Notes: generated by a model from the sequence alone, not told the origin. DNA of 64,000 nucleotides from Archaeoglobus sp. JdFR-24 (GCA_002011215.1 MTML01000042.1:1-64000); one strand, 5' to 3'. Positions 8,577 through 18,612 are shown, counted from the stretch's first letter. Numbers and translations are program-made.

Positions 8577-9695
8577 ATGAACCGTAAATTGTTGTTGGTG
8601 GGTTTATTATTGGTAATTATCCTTTTGTCAGGATGCACCCAACCCGAATCATTACAGAGTTCAGGGTCTGCTACACAGCCTAAGGAAACAAAATCAAGCA
8701 CGAAAGAGACAATTCTGATTGGTAGCGGTGCGACGTTTCCACAACCCCAGATTGAGAAGTGGATAGATGAATACTCTAAAACAAACCCAAACATTAAGAT
8801 TGAATACATTGGTAAAGGGAGTGGAGGAGGTCAAAACGATTTCAAACAGAATTTAGTTGATTTTGCTTGCAGTGATCCACCTCTTAAAGAGAGTTTATGG
8901 AATGAGTTAAAAAAAGATGGCCAGCCACTTCAATTTCCGATAATAGTTGGAGCGGTTGTAGTCGCTTACAACATTCCGGGTGTTGAAAACCTCAAGCTTG
9001 ATGGAAGCACTCTGGCAGACATATTTCTTGGCGATATTGAATATTGGGATGATTCAAGAATTAAAGAGCTAAATCCAGATGCTAAACTGCCACATGAAAA
9101 GATTATAGTTGTTCACAGAAGTGATAGCAGCGGAACAACAGACATCTTTACCACCTATCTTAGCTTAGTAGGTGATGAGTGGAGAGAAAAGATCGGTTCT
9201 GGAAAAACTGTTGAGTGGGTTGTTGACAGGCTTGGACGGGGAGTTGGTGGAAAGGGAAATCCTGGAGTTGTTGTTGCTATAAAGAATAATCCTCACACCA
9301 TAGGTTATACTGAGTTAGCCTATGCATATAAGGAAAATCTAAAAATGGTTGCTATACAGAACAAGGCCGGAAATTATGTGACTGCTTCTCCAGAAACAAT
9401 AAAAAACGCGGTCTCAAAAATTAGTGTTAATATTCCACCGCCATACGAAGGTTATAAGGAAAATATGGCGACTCTGCTGAATGCTGATGGAGAGAAATCC
9501 TACCCAATCGTAGCTTTCAGCCACATGGTCATCTGGCAAAAATACGATGATAAATCCAGGGAAGAGGAAATCAAGAAGTTTGTCAAATGGATTCTGACAG
9601 AAGGGCAAAAAGATTCCAGTTTGGTCAGTGGATACGTGGGATTGCCTGAGGATGTTTCAAACAAAATATTAGAGGAGACAGGTTTGTGGGGGTGA
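8577..9695 (+). CDS. pstS: Phosphate ABC transporter substrate-binding lipoprotein PstS
   Basis: A 372-residue secreted binding protein. Residues 1-20 form a lipoprotein signal ending LVIILLSGC, followed by a Ser/Thr/Gln-rich linker. The mature part has the PstS phosphate-binding signatures GSGATFPQPQIEKW, DFACSDPPL and HRSDSSGTTDIFTTYLS. It captures inorganic phosphate outside the membrane and hands it to PstCA. It is the first gene of pstSCAB-arsC-phoU and has a strong GGGAGG Shine-Dalgarno. Confidence 0.96.
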   Translation: MNRKLLLVGLLLVIILLSGCTQPESLQSSGSATQPKETKSSTKETILIGSGATFPQPQIEKWIDEYSKTNPNIKIEYIGKGSGGGQNDFKQNLVDFACSDPPLKESLWNELKKDGQPLQFPIIVGAVVVAYNIPGVENLKLDGSTLADIFLGDIEYWDDSRIKELNPDAKLPHEKIIVVHRSDSSGTTDIFTTYLSLVGDEWREKIGSGKTVEWVVDRLGRGVGGKGNPGVVVAIKNNPHTIGYTELAYAYKENLKMVAIQNKAGNYVTASPETIKNAVSKISVNIPPPYEGYKENMATLLNADGEKSYPIVAFSHMVIWQKYDDKSREEEIKKFVKWILTEGQKDSSLVSGYVGLPEDVSNKILEETGLWG

Positions 9696-9704
9696 GTTTT
9701 TAGG

Positions 9705-10643
9705 ATGGGTTTGTGGATGTCAATCGGGAGACCTTCAATCAATGACAGATTCAAAATATCTCTTTTACCTTTTTCCGCCCTTATTTTAGGCATATTTATC
9801 CTTATGCTTTTTGTATATTTTACAAATTCAATCCAGATTCTCCAGAGAGAGGGAATAGGACTCTACACAACCAACCAGTGGGTTGCATCCGAAGACCCTG
9901 AAAGGGAGTACTATGGAGTGTTTGCGGCATTATATGGAAGTGTATACACTTCAGTTCTTGCAGTACTGATCTCATTACCCCTATCCATATGCTTTGCAGT
10001 CTTTGTGATAGATTACGCTCCAGCCAGACTTAAAGAATGGCTTATCATTGCAACAGACATAATGGCTGGGTTGCCGACAATAATCTATGGAATATGGGGA
10101 GCTTTTATCCTGGTTCCGTTCATGAAGGAATATGTGATGTATCCACTATACAGACACCTGTCCTTCATTCCCCTTTTCTCATTTGAACCCCTGTCCGGTT
10201 ACAGCTATCTATCAGCTGGAATTCTTCTGGGCATAATGGTAACGCCCTTTGCATCCTCAATAATCAGAGAGGCCTACAGGATGATACCCTTCTCATATAG
10301 AGAAGCTGTTTTCTCGCTTGGGGCAACGAGGTATGAGGCCACGAAGATTCTGATGGGTTATATTAAGCCGGCCATTATCGCTGGTGTTATTCTTGCATTC
10401 GGAAGGGCCATTGGCGAGACGGTAGCTGTAAGCCTGGTTGTAGGCAACACCTTCAACATCCATCCAAGTTTGTTCGCCCCAGGATACACGATCTCATCTC
10501 TAATCGCCAATCAGTTCGGCAATGCTTTCATATATAAATACATGGTTAGCGCTCTATTTGCTGCTGGACTCTCCCTCTTTTTGATAGGACTGGCTGTGAA
10601 TTTGATGGGCATATACATTTTAAGGAGGGGCAGGCATGCTTAG
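9705..10643 (+). CDS. pstC: Phosphate ABC transporter permease PstC
   Basis: A 312-residue integral membrane protein with about six hydrophobic segments and the permease EAA-type loop (REAVFSLGATRYEATKILMG). It pairs with PstA to form the phosphate channel. GGGGTGA lies nine bases before the ATG. The words GGTTTGTGG at 9681 and 9708 repeat at a period of 27 bp across the pstS-pstC junction. Its 3' end overlaps pstA by 8 bp. Confidence 0.95.
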   Translation: MGLWMSIGRPSINDRFKISLLPFSALILGIFILMLFVYFTNSIQILQREGIGLYTTNQWVASEDPEREYYGVFAALYGSVYTSVLAVLISLPLSICFAVFVIDYAPARLKEWLIIATDIMAGLPTIIYGIWGAFILVPFMKEYVMYPLYRHLSFIPLFSFEPLSGYSYLSAGILLGIMVTPFASSIIREAYRMIPFSYREAVFSLGATRYEATKILMGYIKPAIIAGVILAFGRAIGETVAVSLVVGNTFNIHPSLFAPGYTISSLIANQFGNAFIYKYMVSALFAAGLSLFLIGLAVNLMGIYILRRGRHA

Positions 10644-11472
10644 AATGATTAAGGAGAAAATTTTTCTTGTGACAGTAGCGTTTCTGTCGTTGCTTACTTT
10701 ATTGCCTCTCTTCCACATACTGTTCAGCGTCATCGTAAAAGGGCTTCCAGTTTTGCTTGAAGGAGGTATAGGATTCCTCACAGGAACGTTGGCTCCACCA
10801 GGCAGTGGTTTGGGGGGAATAGCCCCAGCGATAATAGGTACATTTGTTCTTGTTTTCCTGTCCTCTCTGATTGGCCTCCCGATTGCCATTATTGCAGGCA
10901 TTTATGCTGCTGAATATCCAAACAGCCTGATAGGCAGAACAACAAAAACCCTGTTACAGATCATGCTTGAGTTTCCAACAATACTTGTTGGATTGTTCGT
11001 CATGCAGATTTTGGTCATTCCAATGGGGAGCTATTCAGCATTGGCTGGAGCTTTAGCTTTGGCTATAGTTATGATGCCATATGTTGCCACTTCAACCGAA
11101 GAGGCGATGAAAGAGATTCCATTCACTTACAGAGAAGCAGCTTTTAGCCTTGGCCTGTCGAGATTTAAAGTTGTTTTCAGAGTACTCATCGGAATGGCAA
11201 GAAAGGGTGTTTTAACTGGAATTCTGATTGGAATGGCCAAGGTAGCTGGTGAGACAGCGCCACTCCTTTTTTCTGCGGGAGGATCCAGCAGAGTGTATTT
11301 TAATGGTATAGATAAGCCTGTTGGAGCAATACCACTGCTTATTTACAATCTCATCCAGCAGCCATACGAAAACTACCATGAAATAGCATGGGGAGCCGCT
11401 TTAGTTTTGATGATCATATTTCTGGCGATATTCATCCCCATTAGGCTTAGAATTAAGGAGGTGAAACTATGA
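10636..11472 (+). CDS. pstA: Phosphate ABC transporter permease PstA
   Basis: A 278-residue permease with about six membrane spans and the EAA loop [21 protein letters not shown], then [17 protein letters not shown] typical of PstA. It is the second channel subunit of the high-affinity phosphate importer. The start overlaps pstC and has GGAGGGG upstream; the end overlaps the pstB start by four bases, so translation is coupled. Confidence 0.95.
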   Translation: MLRMIKEKIFLVTVAFLSLLTLLPLFHILFSVIVKGLPVLLEGGIGFLTGTLAPPGSGLGGIAPAIIGTFVLVFLSSLIGLPIAIIAGIYAAEYPNSLIGRTTKTLLQIMLEFPTILVGLFVMQILVIPMGSYSALAGALALAIVMMPYVATSTEEAMKEIPFTYREAAFSLGLSRFKVVFRVLIGMARKGVLTGILIGMAKVAGETAPLLFSAGGSSRVYFNGIDKPVGAIPLLIYNLIQQPYENYHEIAWGAALVLMIIFLAIFIPIRLRIKEVKL

Positions 11473-12221
11473 ATGCCATTGAAACAATCGATTTGGATAT
11501 TTACTATGGCAATAACCATGTAATAAAGTCTGTAAACTTAAAAATTCCTGAAAAAGTTGTTTTTGCAATAATGGGGCCGAGTGGATGTGGAAAATCTACA
11601 CTGCTCAGGGCTTTAAACAGGTTGATTGACCTTAACGATAATGCGAAAGTTGATGGAGATATAAAGCTTTACGGAAAAAGTATATTCGAAATGAATTCGA
11701 TTGAAGTTAGAAAGCGTATAGGAATGGTTTTTCAGCAGGTAAATCCCTTCCCGCACATGAGCATATTCGATAACGTTGCTTTAGGGCTGAGACTAAACAG
11801 ACTAACCAGCTCAAAGAATGAGCTTGAAGAAGTGGTTAAGTGGGCCTTAAAGAAGGCTGCATTATGGGATGAGGTTAAGGACAGATTGAATGATCTGGCA
11901 TCTGATTTGAGTGGAGGACAGCAGCAAAGACTTTGCATTGCAAGAGCCTTAGCATTGAAACCAGAAGTCCTTCTAATGGATGAACCAACAGCAAATCTCG
12001 ACCCAATAGCTACAGAAAAAATTGAAGACTTGATATACGAACTTAAAAGGGATTACACCATAGTTATAGTAACTCACTCTCCATCGCAGGCTGCCAGAGT
12101 TTCCGATTTCGTCGCTTTTCTCTATTTGGGTGATCTTGTAGAGGTGGGAAGCACTGAAGAAATGTTCGAACGTCCCAGGGAGAGGTTGACTGAGAAATAC
12201 CTCACCGGGAGGATTGGATGA
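11469..12221 (+). CDS. pstB: Phosphate ABC transporter ATPase PstB
   Basis: A 250-residue ATP-binding subunit with Walker [11 protein letters not shown]-loop [12 protein letters not shown], the ABC signature [15 protein letters not shown], Walker [13 protein letters not shown] and the switch His in VIVTHS. It energises PstCA. Length and motifs are normal for PstB. It overlaps pstA at its start and arsC at its end by four bases each. Confidence 0.97.
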   Translation: MNAIETIDLDIYYGNNHVIKSVNLKIPEKVVFAIMGPSGCGKSTLLRALNRLIDLNDNAKVDGDIKLYGKSIFEMNSIEVRKRIGMVFQQVNPFPHMSIFDNVALGLRLNRLTSSKNELEEVVKWALKKAALWDEVKDRLNDLASDLSGGQQQRLCIARALALKPEVLLMDEPTANLDPIATEKIEDLIYELKRDYTIVIVTHSPSQAARVSDFVAFLYLGDLVEVGSTEEMFERPRERLTEKYLTGRIG

Positions 12222-12601
12222 TGAAGGTCTTGTTTGTTTGCATTCACAACACTTGCAGGAGTGTTATGGCTGAAACGATTTTCAATACAATTGCAAAGAA
12301 GTGGATTGCTGAAAGTGCTGGAGTTGAGAGGGCAGAAAAAATTGATGAAACTGCCAAAAGGTTGCTTGAAGAAGAGGGTTTTGCTGTAAAAAAGAAAAAA
12401 CCAAGGACAATTGATAAAATCGATTTGGAAGATTATGATTTAATTATAGCAGTTTGTGAGGAATCCTGTGTATCCATTCCTTCAAAACCCGTCGAAAGGT
12501 GGTACATAAAAAATCCCGCAGGAAAAAGCGAGGAAGACTACAAAAAGGTTCTGGATGATATAAAATGTAGAGTTAAAAAGCTTTTGGAGGAAATAGAATG
12601 A
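12218..12601 (+). CDS. arsC: Low-molecular-weight phosphatase-fold arsenate reductase
   Basis: A 127-residue protein with the CX5R P-loop near its N-terminus ([12 protein letters not shown]) and the downstream Cys pair region [10 protein letters not shown] expected in thioredoxin-coupled ArsC, followed by [16 protein letters not shown]. It would reduce arsenate to arsenite. Its place between pstB and phoU makes sense because the Pst system cannot fully exclude arsenate. No arsenite efflux gene lies alongside. A protein tyrosine phosphatase role is the alternative but the Cys arrangement favours ArsC. Confidence 0.8.
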   Translation: MMKVLFVCIHNTCRSVMAETIFNTIAKKWIAESAGVERAEKIDETAKRLLEEEGFAVKKKKPRTIDKIDLEDYDLIIAVCEESCVSIPSKPVERWYIKNPAGKSEEDYKKVLDDIKCRVKKLLEEIE

Positions 12602-13206
12602 AGAGGCTTGAAGATAGACTGGACAAAGTTTTGGATGAGATAATTGAAATGCATAATCTGGCAAAAAGAGGCGTGGAGATATGTCTTGATGCTCTTTCTG
12701 GAAATGAGAATTATAAAATTGAAGCTGTGAGAATAGAGAAGGAAACGGACATACTTGACACAGAAATAAATTTTGATTGCACATCTATAATAGCTCTTTT
12801 TCAGCCAGTTGCAAGAGATTTGAGATTTGCGCTGGGCATGATTAAAATCTCTTCCTCTTATGAGAGGGTTGCAGATCTCGTTCAGGAGATCTCGATGTAT
12901 GAGGTTGAAATACCTGATGAATTTTACGATTTACAGAAGATAATTCTTAAGATGTTCGATGTCATCTATAAAGCCTTTAAAGGCGACAAGAAAAATTTAA
13001 AGAGTGAGCTGATCTGCCTCGACGATGAACTTGATTTGATGTATTCAGATATGATGGAGAAGTTATCTCAGAGAGAGTGTCTGGTTAAAGATGTTCTGGA
13101 CATTATCTTGATTGCAAGACATCTTGAAAGGATCGGTGATTTGCTTTTAAAAATTGCCACGCGACTGATATTCATTGAGGAAGGTAGAAGGGTCTGGATT
13201 AAGTAA
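12598..13206 (+). CDS. phoU: Phosphate uptake regulator PhoU
   Basis: A 202-residue all-helical protein with two PhoU repeats; IFQP-like FQPVARDLRFALGMIKIS and ILIARHLERIGDLLLKIA are the metal-binding motifs. PhoU damps Pst activity when phosphate is sufficient. It is the last gene of the operon and overlaps arsC by four bases. With the AbrB-PhoU fusion upstream, the locus encodes two PhoU-domain proteins. Confidence 0.93.
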   Translation: MKRLEDRLDKVLDEIIEMHNLAKRGVEICLDALSGNENYKIEAVRIEKETDILDTEINFDCTSIIALFQPVARDLRFALGMIKISSSYERVADLVQEISMYEVEIPDEFYDLQKIILKMFDVIYKAFKGDKKNLKSELICLDDELDLMYSDMMEKLSQRECLVKDVLDIILIARHLERIGDLLLKIATRLIFIEEGRRVWIK

Positions 13207-13323
13207 TGTATTGAATGATCCATCTTGGTCTGTAGTTTGAAGTTAGCAGATGCTCCAAGAAAAGATAACTAACTTGCTTTTGCCCTGAACGGCTTGCTTT
13301 TATTATCTATTTATTTTAGCTTT

Positions 13324-13716
13324 TTAAACCAGTATCATATGCTCCACAATGGCTGTCGCAATGAGCTCCCTCTCTTTAAAGCAATCGACCTGCCAGACAG
13401 CCATTCTGGAACCCATCCTCAAAACTTTAGCCTCGGCGACGATCTCTCCATCCTTAACCGCTTTGAGGAACTGGATATACACGCCGGTGGTTGTTACAGG
13501 CTTCAAATCATAGCTGTAAACACAGCAGGCAGTTGCAAGGGTATCGCATAGCGTAAAGACCACTCCACCATGCAAGGTTCCATTTGGATTGTAAAGCTCC
13601 TTCTTAACTTCAATAATTGCCTTTCCGTAACCTTTCCTGAACTCTAAAATCTTCATGCCTGTTTTGCCTGCGAAGGATTGTTCTACGATGCTGTTAACTG
13701 CCTCTATCTCTGCCAT
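13324..13716 (-). CDS. PaaI-type hotdog-fold thioesterase
   Basis: About 130 residues with the hotdog signature NPNGTLHGGVVFTLCDTLATACC and the strand TTTGVYIQFLKAVKDGEIVAEAKVL, typical of PaaI/YdiI acyl-CoA thioesterases. The substrate is not evident. The frame is open to 13833, but a TATA-like TAAAAATTTT at 13741-13750 sits about 29 bp before ATG 13716, so this ATG (MAEIEAVNSIVEQ) with a leaderless transcript is chosen. Confidence 0.82.
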   Translation of the reverse strand: MAEIEAVNSIVEQSFAGKTGMKILEFRKGYGKAIIEVKKELYNPNGTLHGGVVFTLCDTLATACCVYSYDLKPVTTTGVYIQFLKAVKDGEIVAEAKVLRMGSRMAVWQVDCFKERELIATAIVEHMILV

Positions 13717-13807
13717 GCTAAAAATTCGGGGGCAGTCAATAAAATTTTTATGCGTTTGAGTGTACAGAGCTTCGATATAAAAGCGAAATGGGAAATCAAA
13801 AAAAGGA

Positions 13808-13865
13808 CAATCAATAACTTCTTCAATCGACAATCAATACTCCAGTCAATCAATAACCTCTTCAA
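13808..13865. repeat. 19-bp near-perfect direct repeat at the 3' end of the HD gene
   Basis: CAATCAATAACTTCTTCAA (13808-13826) recurs with one change at 13847-13865, the latter being the last codons of the HD-domain gene. A partial copy (CAATCAATAC) lies between them. It looks like a duplicated gene tail. Confidence 0.6.
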
Positions 13866-14361
13866 ACTCCTCCAAAAGCTTCAGATGTCTTCTCAGGGCC
13901 TCTGGCTGATCGGAAAACTTTTTTTCAATCGCTCCCACGTACTCCTCTTTCCTCAGAATTTTAGAACCAGCAACGAGATTATCTGCCATAGCAACAACCT
14001 TCTCTTCGATCGTTTCAGGTATGTAATCTTTCTCCGGTAATCCGAACTTCTTAGCTTCCTCTGCCGTCAATCCTGCACCTATATGCCTCTCAACAATCCT
14101 GATTATTCTCTCATCAAAACCATCCTTTTTCAGAATCTCAGCACCTCTGATCGCATGATCCATCTCGTGTGATAAACTCCTTCCCACATCGTGGAGCATC
14201 GCTCCGGTAAGCACGAGATTTTTACTCTCGGGAGGAAGGTTGAGCCGTTCAGCTATTTTCTTTGCCACTTTTGTAACTGCTAAGATATGCTGAATCACCT
14301 CATCGGGCACTTTTTTCCTCTTCAGATAGTTCATTAAATCCTCTTCTGATTTCGGGATCAT
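13846..14361 (-). CDS. HD-domain metal-dependent phosphohydrolase (TIGR00295-like)
   Basis: A 171-residue single-domain HD protein. The metal motif is seen as MLHDVGRSLSHEMDHAIRGA, with an upstream conserved His (VIQHILAVTKVAKKIA) and downstream VERHIGAG. It matches the archaeal TIGR00295-type HDIG family, whose substrate is unknown. An AT-rich TATA-like stretch about 30 bp upstream suggests a leaderless transcript separate from fwdC. Confidence 0.8.
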   Translation of the reverse strand: MIPKSEEDLMNYLKRKKVPDEVIQHILAVTKVAKKIAERLNLPPESKNLVLTGAMLHDVGRSLSHEMDHAIRGAEILKKDGFDERIIRIVERHIGAGLTAEEAKKFGLPEKDYIPETIEEKVVAMADNLVAGSKILRKEEYVGAIEKKFSDQPEALRRHLKLLEEFEEVID

Positions 14362-14483
14362 CTTATCCAGTTTTTCATTCTTGCCTGTTTTTTATTTTGC
14401 GGTTTGACGGGTTTTGAATAACCAGACATTCACGAGTTAATATTTTCATGCTTCAAAATTTAAATTTAAAAAAGAAAATAAAA

Positions 14484-15188
14484 TTAGAGCTGTATAATTT
14501 TACCCTTTCCTCCCGAATTTACATCTCCCTCAAAACCATCCTCAACTCTCTTGAAACCCGGAACAACCTCAAAGTTACCTTTTACTTTGATCACACCATC
14601 CTTCATGTCTCCACCGACGAATCCACAGTTTCCGTGAATTGTTATCGTACCTCCTTTCATCTCAGTTCCAATGAAATCTCCAGCATTTCCTTTGATCACC
14701 ATCTCTCCACCACTCATTTTCTCTCCGATGTAGTTGAACACATTTCCCTCCACAGTTATTTTACCACCGCTCATACCGGTTGCATCTCCCCAGTAAGCAC
14801 TTCCCATGTAGTTTCTGGCGTTGCCTTTAACCGTAATCTCTCCACCTTTCATCTCAGCTCCCAGCCAGTCCTTGGCATCTCCCTCGACGGTTATCTTCCC
14901 GCCTTTCATGTATGCACCGCAGTGGTCACCGATATCTCCCTTAACAACGATTTCTCCATCTTCCATCCTCGCTCCTACCCACTTGACCTTGCCGAAATCA
15001 CCATCGAGAACGAGTTTTGCATCGTCTCCTTCCTTCGATATCTCAAAAAGCTCACCAAGCTCAACCTTCTCCTTCCCGTAGTAAACCTGGAACTTTGAAA
15101 TCTCCTCTACACTCATGGTCGCAAGTTCGGGGGTAATTTCCGCCTCCACACTAATAGCAAAATCGACTTTGGGTTTCAGAACTATCAT
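14484..15188 (-). CDS. fwdC: Formylmethanofuran dehydrogenase subunit C
   Basis: A 234-residue protein made of repeated GGEI/GGKITV-x-G-x-A turns from about residue 85 to 215, forming the right-handed beta-helix shared with the glutamate synthase C-terminal domain. FwdC is a structural subunit of formylmethanofuran dehydrogenase. It follows fwdA by 5 bp and ends the fwdDBAC operon. No other Fwd subunit (E, F, G or H) lies in this window. Confidence 0.95.
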   Translation of the reverse strand: MIVLKPKVDFAISVEAEITPELATMSVEEISKFQVYYGKEKVELGELFEISKEGDDAKLVLDGDFGKVKWVGARMEDGEIVVKGDIGDHCGAYMKGGKITVEGDAKDWLGAEMKGGEITVKGNARNYMGSAYWGDATGMSGGKITVEGNVFNYIGEKMSGGEMVIKGNAGDFIGTEMKGGTITIHGNCGFVGGDMKDGVIKVKGNFEVVPGFKRVEDGFEGDVNSGGKGKIIQL

Positions 15189-15193
15189 TCATA

Positions 15194-16879
15194 TCACCCC
15201 ATGATGAGTTTAGTTGCATTTCTGAGCCACGCCTCTTCAACACCGTAGTTACTTCTTTCAAGGCTGTAGTAGTTTGCAAAGTACTCGTCAAGATCGGCAT
15301 CAATTGCTTCCATCGATACTTTTCCGGTTGCATCAACCCAGTATGTGGTTCCCCAGAGATCCTTTACAAGTTCTCCATCCTTAACAACTATCTCTCCGCC
15401 TTTTATTGTATAGACTGCCTTCTTGAACGTTTTGTAAACAGTCTCGAAATCATTTGAAGTATCAACATTTTCAGGATTCAGGTCGTAGATCGCAATATCT
15501 GCATCCGCCCCTATTCCAAGATGTCCTTTGTTATCCAGACCGAGTACCCTTGATGGAAGACTTCTGGTCATGTGTATCAGCTCAAACAGCGTTTTCTCAT
15601 TGTCGATTGCTGCCAGATTTGTTGCCTTCTGCACATATGGACTTACCCTCTCAAGCTCCTTCTCTCTCATTTTTTTACTCATGAGCATGGCCATAATATA
15701 GGGATATTCCGTGAAGGGCCCCCCATTCGGATAATCGGTTGAAAGAACGACCTTGTCTGAGTCAATCAGCAATCCGAGTTCAAGTCCTATTGCCCACTGA
15801 AGTGCATGAATCGGGTTCTTTGGCAGATAAATCAGCGGAACGATACCTGCTCCACCCTCTATTTCTGAATCCTTGTTACTCCATCTCGCTCCTGTGAGCT
15901 TGTGGAGGGTGAACTGAAATGGTGCATCTCCAGTCATTGCAGTGGCATGTCCAAAAATCGGCTGACCCATGTCTATAGTTATATTGTCCACGCTGTTGAC
16001 GTATTTGGCGATCTCAGCAGCACCACTTCCAACATCTCTCCAGGAACTGCCAGCGTAGGAGTTGAACTGAACGTGCGTTACATGCAGTACCTGTCTTTTA
16101 TCGTTGCTGAACTTTCCTGCGAGTTTCATCGTTTCAAGTGTGGTCTGGTAGTTTCCGGGTGTTCCAAGGTTATTGCAGTGGAGGTGTACTGAGTGGTTGA
16201 GCTTCAACTCTTCGGTAGCCTGAATCAGAGAGGTGATGATTTCTCTTGGTGTGACATCGAATCCCGGGACTGAATCATCAAGGCTCTTGCAATTGCCCCC
16301 GTACATCCAAGCCTCAACACCACCAGGGTTGACAACCTTAACACCGAAGCCTTTTGTTCTTTCGAGAGCCCAGGCAATGAACGTTTTAAGCTTCTCAATG
16401 TCCTTTTCAGCAACATATTTGAAGACAAGATGCCAGTTACCGAACACCGGAAGGGCACCCTTATCAACCAATGGGATGGCATCAAGCTCTTCATGGGTGT
16501 GCAAAGCACCAACCGGTGGTTGAGCAGCCTCGAAGGCTGTCGTGTAGCCCATTTTTGAGTATTCATATCCGATAGCTGGAGAGGTGAGCAGAACTCTGCC
16601 TATAGCGGCTCTGAATTTTCCAGCGATGTTTCTTACAACCCTCATCTCCTCGGGTCGCATTTCTCTACCAGTGTTGATTTTGCTCCCTGCAATGTGAGCA
16701 TGCATATCCACTCCGCCTGCAACAACGAGTTTATTGCTTGCGTCAATGACCTTACAATCCTCTCTCTTCACATCACTCTCGTCCACTATTTTACCGTCTT
16801 TGACGAAAACATCCATTTTTTCGGCATTAACGTTATTCTTTGGATCGATAACTACACCATTTTTAATATGAAGCATCAT
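15194..16879 (-). CDS. fwdA: Formylmethanofuran dehydrogenase subunit A
   Basis: A 561-residue amidohydrolase-superfamily protein with the metal pair HAH (GGVDMHAHIAGSKINTGR), later His positions in NHSVHLHCNN and VLHVTHVQFN, and Asp in STDYPNGGPF. FwdA hydrolyses or forms formylmethanofuran at a binuclear zinc site, working with formate made or consumed at FwdB through an internal tunnel. The start is one base from the fwdB stop, with GAGGTGG in front. Confidence 0.96.
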   Translation of the reverse strand: MMLHIKNGVVIDPKNNVNAEKMDVFVKDGKIVDESDVKREDCKVIDASNKLVVAGGVDMHAHIAGSKINTGREMRPEEMRVVRNIAGKFRAAIGRVLLTSPAIGYEYSKMGYTTAFEAAQPPVGALHTHEELDAIPLVDKGALPVFGNWHLVFKYVAEKDIEKLKTFIAWALERTKGFGVKVVNPGGVEAWMYGGNCKSLDDSVPGFDVTPREIITSLIQATEELKLNHSVHLHCNNLGTPGNYQTTLETMKLAGKFSNDKRQVLHVTHVQFNSYAGSSWRDVGSGAAEIAKYVNSVDNITIDMGQPIFGHATAMTGDAPFQFTLHKLTGARWSNKDSEIEGGAGIVPLIYLPKNPIHALQWAIGLELGLLIDSDKVVLSTDYPNGGPFTEYPYIMAMLMSKKMREKELERVSPYVQKATNLAAIDNEKTLFELIHMTRSLPSRVLGLDNKGHLGIGADADIAIYDLNPENVDTSNDFETVYKTFKKAVYTIKGGEIVVKDGELVKDLWGTTYWVDATGKVSMEAIDADLDEYFANYYSLERSNYGVEEAWLRNATKLIMG

Positions 16880-18175
16880 TTAAACCACCTCTTCCGCAGA
16901 GAGCTTCTCATTAACCTTTTCAAGTATAAGCTTGAGGATCTCTTCGTCGCTCCAGTAATCTGTGTCGATAACCTTCTTTACCCTGAACGGGATACCATCC
17001 ATTCTGTAGGCTGTCCCTTCCGCTTCAATTCCGGCAATGGCGGATGGAATTACCACATCTGAAACAAGGGTTGTCATGTTCGGGAACGGGTCGATCTGAA
17101 TAACCGGTATTTTCTTCAGATGAGCAACAGATGCCCTGGGGAAGTGTGCAGCGGGATCCGATGCAATGACGAGTGCAGCATCACAATCTCCCCTCTGTAA
17201 AACCTCGTTGGCAGAAAATTCACCGGGTGAGAACCTCGGATAACCTCTGCTGAAATCTATCGCATAGGTGAAACCGGTCTCCCAGGCCGGAACCTCTCCC
17301 GCTCCAACCACGTTGTAATGACCTCTCATTGGCCAGATAATCCATCTTGTATGTCTGTTGAGAAGCTGTATGAGCTTGATGGCATTCTCAATGTTTCTGT
17401 CTCTTCCTCTTGATTGCGTAACTCCCAGCCCGTAGAGAATAGCTCCATATTTGGCGCTCTTCATCATCTCGGCCAGCTCTTTAAGCTGGGCCTTGCTGAC
17501 TCCTCCAACCTCGTCGGGAACAGCATCCTCCTCACCTTTAATAAGTGCTCTCAAAGCTGAGATTATTGGATAATCGTATCCGGGTTTTATCCGTATGAAG
17601 AGATCAGCCATGTTTGCGGATTTTGTTTTTCTGACATCAATAACCACAACCTTTCTATCCTTCCTGCTCTTTATCAGCAAGCCCTTCGCCCTTACAGAAT
17701 ATCTTACAGGATGTCTCGGGTGAGCTTCCATCGGATTGCTTCCCCAGAATACAACCATATCTGCTCTGTTTTTGATCTGCCCGAGACTACCTCCGGGCAC
17801 ACCCTCCTCAATCAGTGCAAGAGTTCCAGGAGCATGACAAACACTCGCGCATTGATCGTAAATACCTCCAACCCTCTCGGCAAGTATAACCCCGAGCCTT
17901 ATCGCTTCATTAACTGTTGAGGCCCATCCATACAGAAGTGGCCTTTTCGCATTGACAAGAATTTCTGCAGCCTTCTCAATAGCATCCTCATAACTGACCT
18001 CTTTTCCATCAATCATCGGAGATTTTATCCTTTCCTTCTTCGAGAACTTGCTCCCTCCAAGCTTGCAGAACTTCTTACCCTTGTACTTCTCAACATCAAA
18101 CTGTACATCATCGCAAACGCTCCCGCAAAATGTGCAGATAACATTTACAAGCTTTTCCGCCTCTTCGGCCATCAT
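16880..18175 (-). CDS. fwdB: Formylmethanofuran dehydrogenase subunit B (Mo/W-pterin)
   Basis: A 431-residue molybdopterin oxidoreductase. The N-terminal Cys motif CTFCGSVCDD..CKLG binds a [4Fe-4S] cluster. The conserved YDQCASVCHAPGTLAL contains the cysteine expected to bind the metal; there is no in-frame TGA, so the enzyme is a Cys rather than selenocysteine form. It reduces CO2 to formate (or the reverse). Two adjacent ATGs follow GAGGTGAT; the second (18172) may be the real start. Confidence 0.95.
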   Translation of the reverse strand: MMAEEAEKLVNVICTFCGSVCDDVQFDVEKYKGKKFCKLGGSKFSKKERIKSPMIDGKEVSYEDAIEKAAEILVNAKRPLLYGWASTVNEAIRLGVILAERVGGIYDQCASVCHAPGTLALIEEGVPGGSLGQIKNRADMVVFWGSNPMEAHPRHPVRYSVRAKGLLIKSRKDRKVVVIDVRKTKSANMADLFIRIKPGYDYPIISALRALIKGEEDAVPDEVGGVSKAQLKELAEMMKSAKYGAILYGLGVTQSRGRDRNIENAIKLIQLLNRHTRWIIWPMRGHYNVVGAGEVPAWETGFTYAIDFSRGYPRFSPGEFSANEVLQRGDCDAALVIASDPAAHFPRASVAHLKKIPVIQIDPFPNMTTLVSDVVIPSAIAGIEAEGTAYRMDGIPFRVKKVIDTDYWSDEEILKLILEKVNEKLSAEEVV

Positions 18176-18546
18176 ATCACCTCAATTAGCTCTTTTACAC
18201 TTTTAACCTTTTCATCAGTCTTCTCAACCGAACCCTTTATTCCCTTGAACTGAGGCATACCGGTACCATCGGTATTTGGATCGATCACCATGTTAGCATA
18301 GGGCCCCATTGGTATGAATACCAGCCCTTTTGGCAAATCTTTGTTTTTAACGGCAAAAACAACGACCTCTCCAAATTCTGTTTTAACCTTGACCCTATCC
18401 CCATCTGAAAGCTCTAAGGTGCCGAAATCCTCCTCGCTGAGCTCACAGTAGCTAACAGCTTTGAAATAATCTTCTGTTAACTTCTCCTCTACGGTCTCAC
18501 CCTGATCAAGAGTTCTACCAGAAATTATCTCAACCTCTGTCTTCAT
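18172..18546 (-). CDS. fwdD: Formylmethanofuran dehydrogenase subunit D
   Basis: A 124-residue protein equal to the molybdopterin dinucleotide-binding domain that is the C-terminal part of other Mo/W enzymes; motifs ISGRTLDQGE and GLVFIPMGPYANMVIDPNTDGTGMPQFKG are typical of FwdD. It completes the pterin site with FwdB. The frame opens with GTG at 18558 but ATG 18546 follows GGTGTC and matches the family start. First gene of fwdDBAC. Confidence 0.93.
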   Translation of the reverse strand: MKTEVEIISGRTLDQGETVEEKLTEDYFKAVSYCELSEEDFGTLELSDGDRVKVKTEFGEVVVFAVKNKDLPKGLVFIPMGPYANMVIDPNTDGTGMPQFKGIKGSVEKTDEKVKSVKELIEVI

Positions 18547-18612
18547 ATTTGACACCACGATTTTTTATGAAGAGTCTTGCCTGAGTAACTATTTAATTAT
18601 TGTTTTTTTGCA

